NCBI GenBank assembly: GCA_016712465.1
Contig: JADJQZ010000001.1
Location: 4,588,001 to 4,652,000, forward strand
From: Candidatus Obscuribacter sp.
GTDB lineage: Bacteria; Cyanobacteriota; Vampirovibrionia; Obscuribacterales; Obscuribacteraceae
Reading direction: 5' to 3'
DNA length: 64,000 bases
Shown here: piece by piece, positions 54,139 through 62,101 of the stretch
How the letters are laid out: every line of letters starts with the position of its first letter
How positions within the stretch are numbered: the stretch's first letter is position 1
Made by a program: the position numbers and the translations under genes
Notes under the pieces: generated by a model
What the model was told of the DNA's origin: nothing
What the model saw: the letters and a program-made list of their open reading frames with translations, nothing else
Database searches by the model: none

Positions 54139-55051
54139 TCATGCGCATGCGCGGGTCGAGCAACTGGTAGGCCACATCTACGAAGGTATTGGCAATGACG
54201 AGGAGCAAGGCGAAAACCAGGGTAGTGCCAAGAATCAAATCATAATCACGGTTCATCACGGCCGTAATAAAGAAGCGCCCCATGCCGGGGATGGCATAGA
54301 TGTACTCCACCACAAAGGAGCCGGTGATGACGATGGCCGTCAAGGGGCCAAGCACAGTCACCACCGGGATGAGAGAATTGCGCAAAATATGGCGCAGAAC
54401 CGTAGCCTGATAGGAAAGACCTTTGGAGCGCGCCGTGCGCACCCAGTCCTTTTCCACAATCTCCAGCACGCTTGCCCGGGTAAGCCTGGCCAGATAAGCC
54501 CCGGGAGAGAAGGCCAGCGTCACTGCCGGTAGTATCACATGCCAGGGGCTTTCCCAGAGTCCCACCGGCAGTAATTTCAACTGAATGGCAAAGATATAAA
54601 TAAGACCGGCACCTATTACAAACCCGGGTACGGACACTCCCAGGGTGGAGACGAACATGGCTAGAAAATCCTGCCGACCGCCCCGACCAAGAGCGGCTAT
54701 TGCACCCAGGGGCACACCGAAAGCCACAGCCAGAACAAGCGCGACAAAACCGAGCTGACAGGAAACGGGAAAGGCATCAAAGAGAATGTCGTTGACGGTG
54801 CGGTTGACATACTTGTACGAGACCCCCAGATCGCCGCGGCAGAGACGCCCGATATAGAGCACATACTGCTCATGCACCGGCTTGTCCAGGTGATATTTGG
54901 CATTCAGGTTGGCAACTATTTCAGGGGGCAAACTCTTTTCCGAATCGAAGGGACCACCGGGCACGATTCGCACCAGAAGGAAAGTAAGGGAAGCGACAAT
55001 CAAGAGCACCGGCACGGCCATGAAGAGTCTTTTGAGAATGGGAAAGATCAT
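54125..55051 (-). CDS. Peptide/nickel-type ABC transporter permease (OppB/DppB)
   Basis: The 308-aa permease has the N-terminal helix (LLIVASLTFLLVRIVPGGPFD, the conserved DppB start), LGVSYKYVNRTV, and the EAA-like DWVRTARSKGLSYQATVLRH. It overlaps the substrate-binding protein gene by 4 bp and OppC by 14 bp. The motor ATPases OppD/OppF do not follow in this window and must be encoded elsewhere. Confidence 0.92.
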   Translation of the reverse strand: MIFPILKRLFMAVPVLLIVASLTFLLVRIVPGGPFDSEKSLPPEIVANLNAKYHLDKPVHEQYVLYIGRLCRGDLGVSYKYVNRTVNDILFDAFPVSCQLGFVALVLAVAFGVPLGAIAALGRGGRQDFLAMFVSTLGVSVPGFVIGAGLIYIFAIQLKLLPVGLWESPWHVILPAVTLAFSPGAYLARLTRASVLEIVEKDWVRTARSKGLSYQATVLRHILRNSLIPVVTVLGPLTAIVITGSFVVEYIYAIPGMGRFFITAVMNRDYDLILGTTLVFALLLVIANTFVDVAYQLLDPRMRMNAED

Positions 55052-56832
55052 GGACTCTTTGAGACCTCCCCGGCCGCGGTATCGCCCACGGTGACAGTCT
55101 TGAAGAACTGGAAATCGAGAGGATTGATGGCTATGCCTTTTACCCAGGGCTTGACCATTATGTTCTGCGTAGCCAGATAGGCCGGCACAATAGGCACCGC
55201 TTCCCGGCAGAGCATTACATCAGCCCGCCTGTACAGTTCAGCCCGCTTGTTCTTATCTTGCTCCCCTTCCGCCGCTTCGATGAGCCGGTCGTACTCGGCG
55301 CTGTGCCAGCGTGTGTGATTGTTGCCGTTATAGCTGGTGAAGAGATTCATAAAGGTCTCAGGGTCAGGGAAATCGGCCCCCCAAGAGTCTCTGAACATCT
55401 GCGGCGGATCCTTACGGGTAGTAGCAAGATAAACCTTCCACTCCTGATTGACCAATTCCACCTTAACGCCCAGATTGCGCTTGATCTCATCCTGAGTGGC
55501 TTCCACCACCAGGCGCACATCTTCGCGATTGGGATAAAGAAGTTTGGTCTCAGGAAAACCCTTGCCGTCTGGATAGCCAGCCCGGGCCAGTAAGCGGCGA
55601 CCTTCCTCGGGATTGAAACCCAGACCGGAGTCACTGCCGCCGCCGCCCAGAGCCGGCGGAATCCAGCTACTGGTCGGTCTCTCGCCCCGACGCAAGATCT
55701 TGGGAAAGACGTTACGGTCTACACTGAGGGCAAAGGCACGCCTGACATCGGCATTGTCGAAAGGCTTTTTACTGACATTGAAAGCCAGATAGTAGGCGCG
55801 CAGTAGCGGGAAATTTTTATACTGCGGGGAATGGCGAAAGCGCTCCACATCAGGGGTCGAGAAGCTCCGATTGTCCACGAAATCGAGTTCGTTATTCTCG
55901 TAAAGAGCAAAGGCGGTGGAAGCCTCCGGCACCATGAACATCTTGATGCGTTTGAGTTTGGGAGCCCCTTCGAAGAATTTTTCATTGGCCGTCAACTCAA
56001 TCTTATATTCGTGCTGCCAGTAAGAAAGCTTGAAAGGACCGTTGGTAACCAGGTTCTCCGGCTCGGTCCAACGATCTTTGTAGCGCTCCACGATATCCTT
56101 TCGCTGGGGAAAACTGGGACAGAATGCCGTCAAATAAATGAAGTAGGCGGCGGGCTTGGCCAGCTTCACTTCAAAGGTATAGGGGTCCAGGGCTTTCAGA
56201 CCGACCGTATTTACATCCTTGCTCGCACCGGTATTGAAAGCCCTGGCACCAACAATGTCATAGAGGAAGAAGGCGTATTGGGCCGCCGTTTCCGGAGCCA
56301 GGAGACGACGCCAGGCAAATTCGAAATCGTAGGCGGTGACAGGCTTACCGTCTGTCCAATAGACATCGCGGCGCAGGTGGAAGAGATAGCGCTTGCCACC
56401 GTCCAGAACTTCCCAACTGGCTGCACAGGCTGGTTTTGCCTCCAACTCATTGGTGTACTGGGTGAGCCCTACCATCAAATTGGAAACCACATCGAAAGAG
56501 GTGGAGTCGGTGGAAGTATGCCAGTCAAGACCCGGAGGCTCGGTGCCCAGGTTTATGCGCAGAACTCCGTCTTCATAGGGTTTTCGCAAATGGGACAGCT
56601 CTTCGGCGCAGCCCCCCTGAATAAAACAAGTACATATAAATAGAACAACGAGGGTCAATGATGAGAGCCCTCTAGTAATGACGGAACCGTCTCCAAGAGG
56701 TAGTTTTCGCCCCCTGGCAACAAGAGTTGCGAGACGATTCTTAACGAAGCAAATTAAATGCCTGCCATCTTCAGCCCCTGAATTGAGTTTTTTCGCCCTC
56801 ATGAGCCTCAAAGTAGAAAATCTCGCTGACAA
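55048..56832 (-). CDS. Peptide ABC transporter substrate-binding lipoprotein (OppA-like)
   Basis: The frame to TTG 56832 gives 594 aa; ATG 56802 (584 aa) follows GAGG closely and is an alternative. An N-terminal hydrophobic segment ends in a lipobox-like FIQGGC, then the SBP_bac_5 fold is clear: NLGTEPPGLDWHTSTD, ASWEVLDGGKRYLFHLRRDV, WTDGKPVTAYDFEFAWRRLL, FNVSKKPFDNADVRRAFALS, GRRLLARAGYPDGKGFP and WGADFPDPETFMNLF. It would deliver peptides to OppBC. The N-terminal extension of basic residues before the signal part is unusual. Confidence 0.92.
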   Translation of the reverse strand: MSARFSTLRLMRAKKLNSGAEDGRHLICFVKNRLATLVARGRKLPLGDGSVITRGLSSLTLVVLFICTCFIQGGCAEELSHLRKPYEDGVLRINLGTEPPGLDWHTSTDSTSFDVVSNLMVGLTQYTNELEAKPACAASWEVLDGGKRYLFHLRRDVYWTDGKPVTAYDFEFAWRRLLAPETAAQYAFFLYDIVGARAFNTGASKDVNTVGLKALDPYTFEVKLAKPAAYFIYLTAFCPSFPQRKDIVERYKDRWTEPENLVTNGPFKLSYWQHEYKIELTANEKFFEGAPKLKRIKMFMVPEASTAFALYENNELDFVDNRSFSTPDVERFRHSPQYKNFPLLRAYYLAFNVSKKPFDNADVRRAFALSVDRNVFPKILRRGERPTSSWIPPALGGGGSDSGLGFNPEEGRRLLARAGYPDGKGFPETKLLYPNREDVRLVVEATQDEIKRNLGVKVELVNQEWKVYLATTRKDPPQMFRDSWGADFPDPETFMNLFTSYNGNNHTRWHSAEYDRLIEAAEGEQDKNKRAELYRRADVMLCREAVPIVPAYLATQNIMVKPWVKGIAINPLDFQFFKTVTVGDTAAGEVSKSP

Positions 56833-56890
56833 AGTTACCGCTTGCTAATTTTGGTAAGGGTTGGCCCTGAAAATAGATATTCTAGCTTTG

Positions 56891-56920
56891 TTGACAGTTT
56901 TTCGGGCTCTTGGATATACT
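56891..56920 (+). promoter_or_regulatory. Sigma-70 type promoter of the rpmG-rplA block
   Basis: TTGACA (56891-56896) and TATACT (56915-56920) are separated by 18 bp. The predicted start is near 56927, about 84 bp before rpmG. The region also faces the oppA gene on the other strand. Confidence 0.7.
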
Positions 56921-56928
56921 GACTTGAC

Positions 56929-56973
56929 GCCTCCGAGGAGGCCTTTTTGGTTTGCGTTCTTTTTTGAGAACGC
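56929..56973 (+). promoter_or_regulatory. Two hairpins in the rpmG leader
   Basis: GCCTCC (56929-56934) and GGAGGC (56937-56942) form a stem with a two-base loop, followed by CTTTTTGG; it would lie at the very 5' end of the transcript. A second stem GCGTTCT / AGAACGC (56954-56960, 56967-56973) is followed by TTTATACC. The first resembles a terminator but sits only about 15 nt into the transcript; a role in attenuation or mRNA stability is possible. Confidence 0.5.
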
Positions 56974-57010
56974 TTTATACCGTAGTGAACTAGTCCGTGG
57001 GAGTTTAGTC

Positions 57011-57178
57011 ATGGCTAAGAAAGATGATCGGATCATCATCACCCTGGCTTGTGGAGAGTGCAAAAGACGCAACTACACAACCATGAAAAATAAGAGAAAC
57101 GATCCCGAAAGACTCAACCTCAACAAGTACTGCAAATTCTGCCGTCGCACTGTTGAGCATAAAGAGACCAAGAAATAA
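57011..57178 (+). CDS. rpmG: 50S ribosomal protein L33
   Basis: The 55-aa protein starts at ATG 57011 (GGGAG upstream), MAKKDDRIIITLACGECK. It has the L33 zinc-ribbon cysteines CGEC and CKFC and the segment KNKRNDPERLNLNKYCKFC. It is followed by tRNA-Trp, secE, nusG, rplK and rplA, the widespread bacterial order. Confidence 0.96.
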   Translation: MAKKDDRIIITLACGECKRRNYTTMKNKRNDPERLNLNKYCKFCRRTVEHKETKK

Positions 57179-57180
57179 AC

Positions 57181-57216
57181 ACCTTACAAAATAAGGTAGG
57201 ACCCGCTTGTCGGGTC
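57181..57216 (+). other. Two hairpins between rpmG and tRNA-Trp
   Basis: ACCTTA / TAAGGT (57181-57186, 57192-57197) and GACCCG / CGGGTC (57200-57205, 57211-57216) form consecutive hairpins just before the tRNA. No T-run follows, so they may be processing signals or a weak terminator rather than a strong stop. Confidence 0.5.
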
Positions 57217-57221
57217 TCAGT

Positions 57222-57292
57222 GCGCCCTTAGTTTAACGGTAGAACGGGGGTCTCCAAAACCTTTGATGAGGGTTCGATTCCTTCAGGGCGCG
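57222..57292 (+). tRNA. tRNA-Trp (CCA anticodon)
   Basis: The acceptor stem GCGCCCT / AGGGCGC, D-arm, anticodon arm with loop CTCCAAA (anticodon CCA) and T-arm with TTCGATT loop are all visible; the discriminator base is G. The 3' CCA is not encoded. It lies between rpmG and secE, as in many bacteria. Confidence 0.95.
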
Positions 57293-57318
57293 AATTATAT
57301 AGTGGATAAGCTAACAAG

Positions 57319-57678
57319 ATGGCAACGACAAACGAAGATGACGGCGAACAAGTCGGCACCCAAACCAAAGCTGGTGGCGTGAAGATGGTTGAGTCGAAGT
57401 CCGAAGAGCAAGACAAGCAACCCAAGAAAAATCCGACGGAAAAAGAGCCGTCCGGTTTTGCAGGGGCCGCCCAGTTCTTGCGCGAAGTAGCCATCGAGCA
57501 CCGCAAAATCACCTGGCCTGACCGCCGTCAAATTGTGCGCGAAACCTGGAGCGTAATCTTCCTGGTCTCCGCGATCACAGTAATGGTCCTGGGGATTGAC
57601 TGGGTTCTGGGACACGTGATCTTCGGACCACTTGAGCACTGGGCTCGCATCCACGGCGCCGGCGTGGGCAGGGGTTAA
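57319..57678 (+). CDS. secE: Preprotein translocase subunit SecE
   Basis: The 119-aa protein has a charged N-terminal extension of about 45 residues (disordered, Lys/Glu-rich), the amphipathic helix FLREVAIEHRKITWPDRRQ with the SecE motif (WP-R), and a single transmembrane helix (SVIFLVSAITVMVLGIDWVLG). It stabilises SecY in the translocon. It lies between tRNA-Trp and nusG. Confidence 0.95.
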   Translation: MATTNEDDGEQVGTQTKAGGVKMVESKSEEQDKQPKKNPTEKEPSGFAGAAQFLREVAIEHRKITWPDRRQIVRETWSVIFLVSAITVMVLGIDWVLGHVIFGPLEHWARIHGAGVGRG

Positions 57679-57694
57679 GGAGCAAATTCAAACA

Positions 57695-58255
57695 ATGGGC
57701 TTTATCAAGACTGACGGTCAGAGACGATGGTATGCGGTGCAAACCGCTTCCGGTCACGAAAACAAAGTGAAGGAACACATCGAGAAGCGCATCCTGACAA
57801 TGGGTGCCCAGGACCGTATCTTCGGCGTGATCGTGCCTGAGAAGATGGTCACAAAGGTGAAGGACGGCAAGCGCGTTGAGAAGCGCGAGCGTGAGTACCC
57901 CGGCTACGTCTTCGTGGAAATGATCCTTGATGATGACTCCTGGAGAGTGGTGCGGGAAGCCCCTGGTGTAACGAAATATGTTGGCGCCGGCAAGAAACCG
58001 ACACCGGTGCAAGACTCCGAAATTCGCAAGATACTGCGGCGCCAGATGGCCATGACCGGCATGAAGGGCAAGAAACCAGCCGCCATCGACGTCAAGGTGG
58101 GAGACTTCGTACGTATCACCGGCGGACCGTTCGCCGACTTTACCGGCGAAGTTACAGAAGTAAACCTGGAGAGAGAGCGCATCAAAGCTTCTGTTATCAT
58201 CTTTGGACGCGCAACCCCAGTCGAACTGGAGTTCAATCAGGTTATAAAAGTGTAA
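57695..58255 (+). CDS. nusG: Transcription termination/antitermination factor NusG
   Basis: The start is ATG 57695 with AAGGAG about 12 bases upstream (186 aa); a longer frame to 57632 overlaps secE and is unlikely. The NGN domain (RWYAVQTASGHENKVKEHIE, YPGYVFVEM, PGVTKYVGAG) and the C-terminal KOW motif (VGDFVRITGGPFADFTGEV) are both present. NusG binds RNA polymerase, Rho and ribosomes. Confidence 0.97.
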   Translation: MGFIKTDGQRRWYAVQTASGHENKVKEHIEKRILTMGAQDRIFGVIVPEKMVTKVKDGKRVEKREREYPGYVFVEMILDDDSWRVVREAPGVTKYVGAGKKPTPVQDSEIRKILRRQMAMTGMKGKKPAAIDVKVGDFVRITGGPFADFTGEVTEVNLERERIKASVIIFGRATPVELEFNQVIKV

Positions 58256-58355
58256 ATGTGGTGGACGCAAGCGCGTATCTACCATATGATCCATATTTCC
58301 GCGCATAATACATTCGATATATCACCATTCAAGATAGCTACGTAGGATTAGAACC

Positions 58356-58778
58356 GTGAAAAAGGTAGTAGGCAAGGTAAAACTTCAAATTCAGGCTGGC
58401 AAAGCCAACCCCGCACCGCCCATCGGTCCGGCGCTCGGTCAGCATGGCGTGAACATCATGCAATTTTGCAAGGAATACAACGCCAAAACCCAGGACAAAG
58501 CCGGTTCCGTAGTACCGGTAGAAATCACCGTATATGAAGATCGTTCTTTCGACTTCATTCTCAAAACCCCGCCGGCTGCTGAACTTATCAAGAAAGCCGC
58601 CAACGTGGAAAAAGGCTCTGCCGCCCCCAACAAAAACAAAGTCGGCACCCTGACCAAAGCCAAAGTGACGGAAATAGCCAAGGTTAAAATGCCTGACTTG
58701 AATGCCACCACTCTGGAAGCAGCCGAGAGCATGATTGTCGGCACTGCCAAAAATATGGGTATCACCGTAGTCGACTAA
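58356..58778 (+). CDS. rplK: 50S ribosomal protein L11
   Basis: The 140-aa protein starts at GTG 58356, with AGGA eight bases upstream. Typical L11 features are KLQIQAGKANPAPPIGPALGQ, HGVNIMQFCKEYN and the C-terminal VTEIAKVKMPDLNATTLEAA. It binds 23S rRNA at the GTPase centre. It directly precedes rplA. Confidence 0.97.
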   Translation: MKKVVGKVKLQIQAGKANPAPPIGPALGQHGVNIMQFCKEYNAKTQDKAGSVVPVEITVYEDRSFDFILKTPPAAELIKKAANVEKGSAAPNKNKVGTLTKAKVTEIAKVKMPDLNATTLEAAESMIVGTAKNMGITVVD

Positions 58779-58850
58779 GCCCTTGGGCTATAGCTCGACC
58801 ACAAAGTAAATCGCAAGACGCATAAATAAAGAACCAGGGAATTTTCAAAA

Positions 58851-59573
58851 ATGGCTACGCTGACTAAAAGACGTGAAAAGCTCGATAAGTTTTACGCCGA
58901 GCACAATCAAGCGGTAACTGCTGAAGAAGCTATCAAAGCTCTCAAGCAAGAGAATTCCGTCAAGTTTGACCAGACCGTGGAACTGCACTTCAGACTGGGA
59001 GTCAATCCTAAGCTGAACGATCAGCAAGTTCGCTCCACCGTCAACCTGCCTGGCGGCACTGGTAAAGACGTAAGAGTGGCAGTCGTGGCCAAAGGCGACA
59101 AACTGAAAGAAGCTGAGGCTGCCGGTGCTGATCATTTCGGAGCAGAAGAGTTGGTCGAGAAAATCGGCGGCGGCTTCCTGGACTTCGACAAACTGGTAGC
59201 AACTCCCGATGCCATGGCCATGCTCTCCAAAATGGGTAAAATCCTCGGACCGAAAGGTCTGATGCCTAACCCGAAAGACGGCACAGTCACCTTTGACGTC
59301 GGCAAGACCATCAAAGAATTGAAAGCCGGTAAGGTTTCCTTCCGCGCTGAAAAAGACGGCGGCGTTGTGCAGATGGCTATCGGTAAGCTCTCCTTCGACG
59401 ATGCCAGACTGTTGAAGAACATGGCGGCAGCCGTTGAGCAAGTTCAGAAAGTGAAACCGGCTTCCGTTAAAGGCGCCTACATCAAGTCCATTTATGTAAG
59501 CACCACCATGGGTCCCGGCGTCAAAATCGACCTGACCACCCTGCAAGAACTCTCCAAAGTTCTTCTGGCCTGA
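58851..59573 (+). CDS. rplA: 50S ribosomal protein L1
   Basis: The 240-aa protein has L1 motifs VELHFRLGVNPKLNDQQVR, LPGGTGKDVRVAV, LGPKGLMPNPKDGTVT and an RNA-binding C-terminal half ending in KIDLTTL. L1 is a translational repressor of its own operon in E. coli; no clear L1 target was identified here. A strong terminator follows. Confidence 0.97.
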   Translation: MATLTKRREKLDKFYAEHNQAVTAEEAIKALKQENSVKFDQTVELHFRLGVNPKLNDQQVRSTVNLPGGTGKDVRVAVVAKGDKLKEAEAAGADHFGAEELVEKIGGGFLDFDKLVATPDAMAMLSKMGKILGPKGLMPNPKDGTVTFDVGKTIKELKAGKVSFRAEKDGGVVQMAIGKLSFDDARLLKNMAAAVEQVQKVKPASVKGAYIKSIYVSTTMGPGVKIDLTTLQELSKVLLA

Positions 59574-59600
59574 GGCCGAATCACAACCAACCAGATTAAT

Positions 59601-59631
59601 GAAAACGGGCGGTCTATGACCGCCCGTTTTC
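59601..59631. terminator. Strong bidirectional intrinsic terminator
   Basis: GAAAACGGGCGGTC (59601-59614) and GACCGCCCGTTTTC (59618-59631) are a perfect 14-bp inverted repeat with a three-base loop and T-runs on both sides. It would stop transcription of the rplA block and also of the TadE-like gene on the minus strand. Confidence 0.93.
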
Positions 59632-59663
59632 CTATCCGTGCCTGTCAACGGTAAAAATGCTGG

Positions 59664-60161
59664 CTATGGTCCACCGGCGGTGTTCGGCACCACATAGGTG
59701 AAGGGATAGGTCTGGGTGGCCTGGAAGGTGATGGGAGCACCACCGGAGTAGGCATAGTGCACCACAAAGGGATGTATGTCCACCCGGGTGACGACGGTCA
59801 CCGTACCGCTTACCGGACCGCCGAAATTGAGCTTCATGGCATTAACCTGGGCGGGCGTAACGGTGCTGGTGCAACTGAACATCTGGAAATTAGAAAGCAT
59901 CGAGCTACCCTGGGCATTGGCTCTTGCTACCACCGCCCGGGCACGCTTGTCGCAATCGGTGGGATCACCGATGGAAGCGACACGGGCCGCCTCTCGACAG
60001 GTGGAGTCGTTAATTTGCACACCAAGCACAATCACGGCCAGGTCGAAGAGTACTAAAACAATGGGAACGAGGATGATAAGACCCGCCACCAGTTCAACTG
60101 ATGACTGTCCCCGCGGCCTGAAGCGATTTGATGAGTATGAAAACATTACCTGACCCGGCAT
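59664..60161 (-). CDS. TadE-like pilus/secretion-associated protein
   Basis: The start is placed at ATG 60161 with AGG nine bases upstream (165 aa); ATG 60146 is equally near the motif. The protein has the TadE-type segment RPRGQSSVELVAGLIILVP, with a Gly-Gln-(x)n-Glu motif before a transmembrane helix, and an extracellular part with two Cys. TadE/TadG are pseudopilins of the Tad system; TadG-like forms also occur alone. It is divergent from another TadE-like gene. Confidence 0.78.
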   Translation of the reverse strand: MPGQVMFSYSSNRFRPRGQSSVELVAGLIILVPIVLVLFDLAVIVLGVQINDSTCREAARVASIGDPTDCDKRARAVVARANAQGSSMLSNFQMFSCTSTVTPAQVNAMKLNFGGPVSGTVTVVTRVDIHPFVVHYAYSGGAPITFQATQTYPFTYVVPNTAGGP

Positions 60162-60426
60162 AAGCAAAACCTGAAAGCAGAGTAGAAGCACTAGAGAGAG
60201 ACGCCCCAAACTGACGAGCGCATGCCCGGCACAAGATTAACCAAAGCTAATTCGATTATTCCACCTTTGGGCAATTCTCACAACAATTCGCAAAATATTT
60301 ATCCGGTGAACTGACTCACCTGCACCCCAACACCAGCAAATAAGGTGCAGTCAGCGAATTTTGGACCTATATACATAGTTTAGGCTCCACCGTGGTAGAA
60401 CTTGAACAGGCGCTGGGGGATGGGAA

Positions 60427-61050
60427 ATGGTCAGTTTAAGAAGAATACTTGCACAGGGCAGACGAAGGAACATCGGCGCATCGGCTCAAATGGCTGAATT
60501 TGCACCGGCTTTCATGATTTTCATCCTGGTCATCATGCTTCCCTTCATCAACCTCTTGAGCTTCGCCACCGGCTACGCCTCACTGGCCTTTCTAGCGCAA
60601 AACAGCGCCGTGCAAGCTTCCAACTCTTCAACCTACGCTCAGGCGCTGCAAGAGATGAGCAATTCAGCCAACCAGACGAAATCATCGGGCATCGGACAAT
60701 TTGCCAAGTTAGCACCGGTAGGCGGTTTCAACGGCTGCGGCTGCGACCTCTTCATCACTGAAACAGACCTGACCACCAAAGTTTCCACCCAATACGGTCC
60801 CAACACCGCCGTCACCGTCACCCCCGACCCTACCAACAAGATCTACGAGTTTCAGGTGAGAGCCACTTACGACATTGGTCCCTTCCTCAATCTTGGCTCA
60901 GTACCCTTCGTCAGTTCGGTGCCCCTGGTAGGAGCACCGGTGCGGATAACCATCTCCTCCCACCGGGCCGCAGAACACACTGACGCCTTGACTTTCCTTG
61001 CCGGCACAACCAAGATAGCGGTTCTTAAAGAGCCTGTAGTTTCATACTGA
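60427..61050 (+). CDS. TadE/TadG-like membrane protein
   Basis: The 207-aa protein has GGGGATGGGAA directly before ATG 60427. The segment NIGASAQMAEFAPAFMIFIL has the QMAE-(F) variant of the TadE motif at the start of a transmembrane helix, then an external domain with a CGC element (GGFNGCGCDLFI). It lies divergent to another TadE-like protein 265 bp away, which suggests a surface-structure pair. Confidence 0.72.
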   Translation: MVSLRRILAQGRRRNIGASAQMAEFAPAFMIFILVIMLPFINLLSFATGYASLAFLAQNSAVQASNSSTYAQALQEMSNSANQTKSSGIGQFAKLAPVGGFNGCGCDLFITETDLTTKVSTQYGPNTAVTVTPDPTNKIYEFQVRATYDIGPFLNLGSVPFVSSVPLVGAPVRITISSHRAAEHTDALTFLAGTTKIAVLKEPVVSY

Positions 61051-61173
61051 ACCACACCGGTCTCAATCAAGGCACTCTTGCTTGAATCGAGTCTCTTGAT
61101 TGCTGCTTGCCGGCCTATTCATGCTATTAGTTATAGAATTACACTTAGCTTCCGTACTGAAAGACAGGTCTGA

Positions 61174-62097
61174 ATGGTCAAGTTCAAGGACTACTACGAA
61201 ATACTGGGTGTGGAACGTAAAGCCGGCGCCGATGATATCAAGGCAGCCTATCGCAAGATGGCCAGGAAATACCATCCGGATGCCAACAAAAACGATCCAA
61301 AAGCAGAAGAGCGCATCAAGGAAATAAACGAAGCCTACGAGGTTCTCAAAGACCCGGAAAAGCGCAGCCGTTATGACCAATTGGGCGCCAACTGGAAGAG
61401 CGGCGACAACTTCAAACCACCGCCCGACAGCGGCTTCACATTCGACTTCGGAAATCTGGGCGACCTGCACAATAACAAGTCGTTCTCCGATTTCTTCGAC
61501 ATGCTCTTTGGTCAGACCTTCGGTTCACCCCAACAACAGAAAGCCCATGGCGGTACGACCAGAAGACAGGTGCTCGATCAGGAAGCGGACGTGGAATTGA
61601 CCCTGGAAGAACTGGCCAGAGGCGCCAAACGCACCTTGCAACTGAGCGCACCGGGAGGCAAACCTCGCACCATCGAAGTCAAGATCCCGGCCGGACTGAG
61701 ACCCGGGAAAAAAGTACGAGTCCCCGGTGAAGGTGCCACTGCCGGCGGTAGCACAGTCAAGGGCGATCTCTACCTGCGCATTAAAGTCAAACCACATTCT
61801 TACTTCACCATAGACGGTGACAATCTCGTCTGCGAATTGCCGGTCAGTCCGGCACAGGCCGTGGTAGGCTCAGAGGCTGTGGTGACAACCATCGAAGGAC
61901 CGGTAAAAATCAAAATTCCGGCGGGCACCCAGAGCGGTCGCTTACTGAGATTGAAAGGCAAGGGACTACCGAGCCGAGACGGCGGCGTAGCCGGCGATCA
62001 ACTGGTGCGAACCAAGATCGTCATACCGACGGAAATTTCGGAGAAAGAGCGCGAGTTGTATAGCGAACTGGCGAGAATTGAAAAACAGCGCCAATAA
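61174..62097 (+). CDS. DnaJ/CbpA-type co-chaperone
   Basis: The 307-aa protein has an N-terminal J domain with HPD at 34-36 (KYHPDANKN) and YYEILGVERKAG, a Gly/Phe-like linker, and two C-terminal beta domains (VELTLEELARGAKRTLQL, KVRVPGEGATAGG, GRLLRLKGKGLPSRDG). It lacks the DnaJ zinc finger, so it is CbpA/DnaJ type II. It stimulates DnaK. It converges with the TPR gene, 4 bp apart. Confidence 0.93.
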   Translation: MVKFKDYYEILGVERKAGADDIKAAYRKMARKYHPDANKNDPKAEERIKEINEAYEVLKDPEKRSRYDQLGANWKSGDNFKPPPDSGFTFDFGNLGDLHNNKSFSDFFDMLFGQTFGSPQQQKAHGGTTRRQVLDQEADVELTLEELARGAKRTLQLSAPGGKPRTIEVKIPAGLRPGKKVRVPGEGATAGGSTVKGDLYLRIKVKPHSYFTIDGDNLVCELPVSPAQAVVGSEAVVTTIEGPVKIKIPAGTQSGRLLRLKGKGLPSRDGGVAGDQLVRTKIVIPTEISEKERELYSELARIEKQRQ

Positions 62098-62101
62098 CCG
62101 G

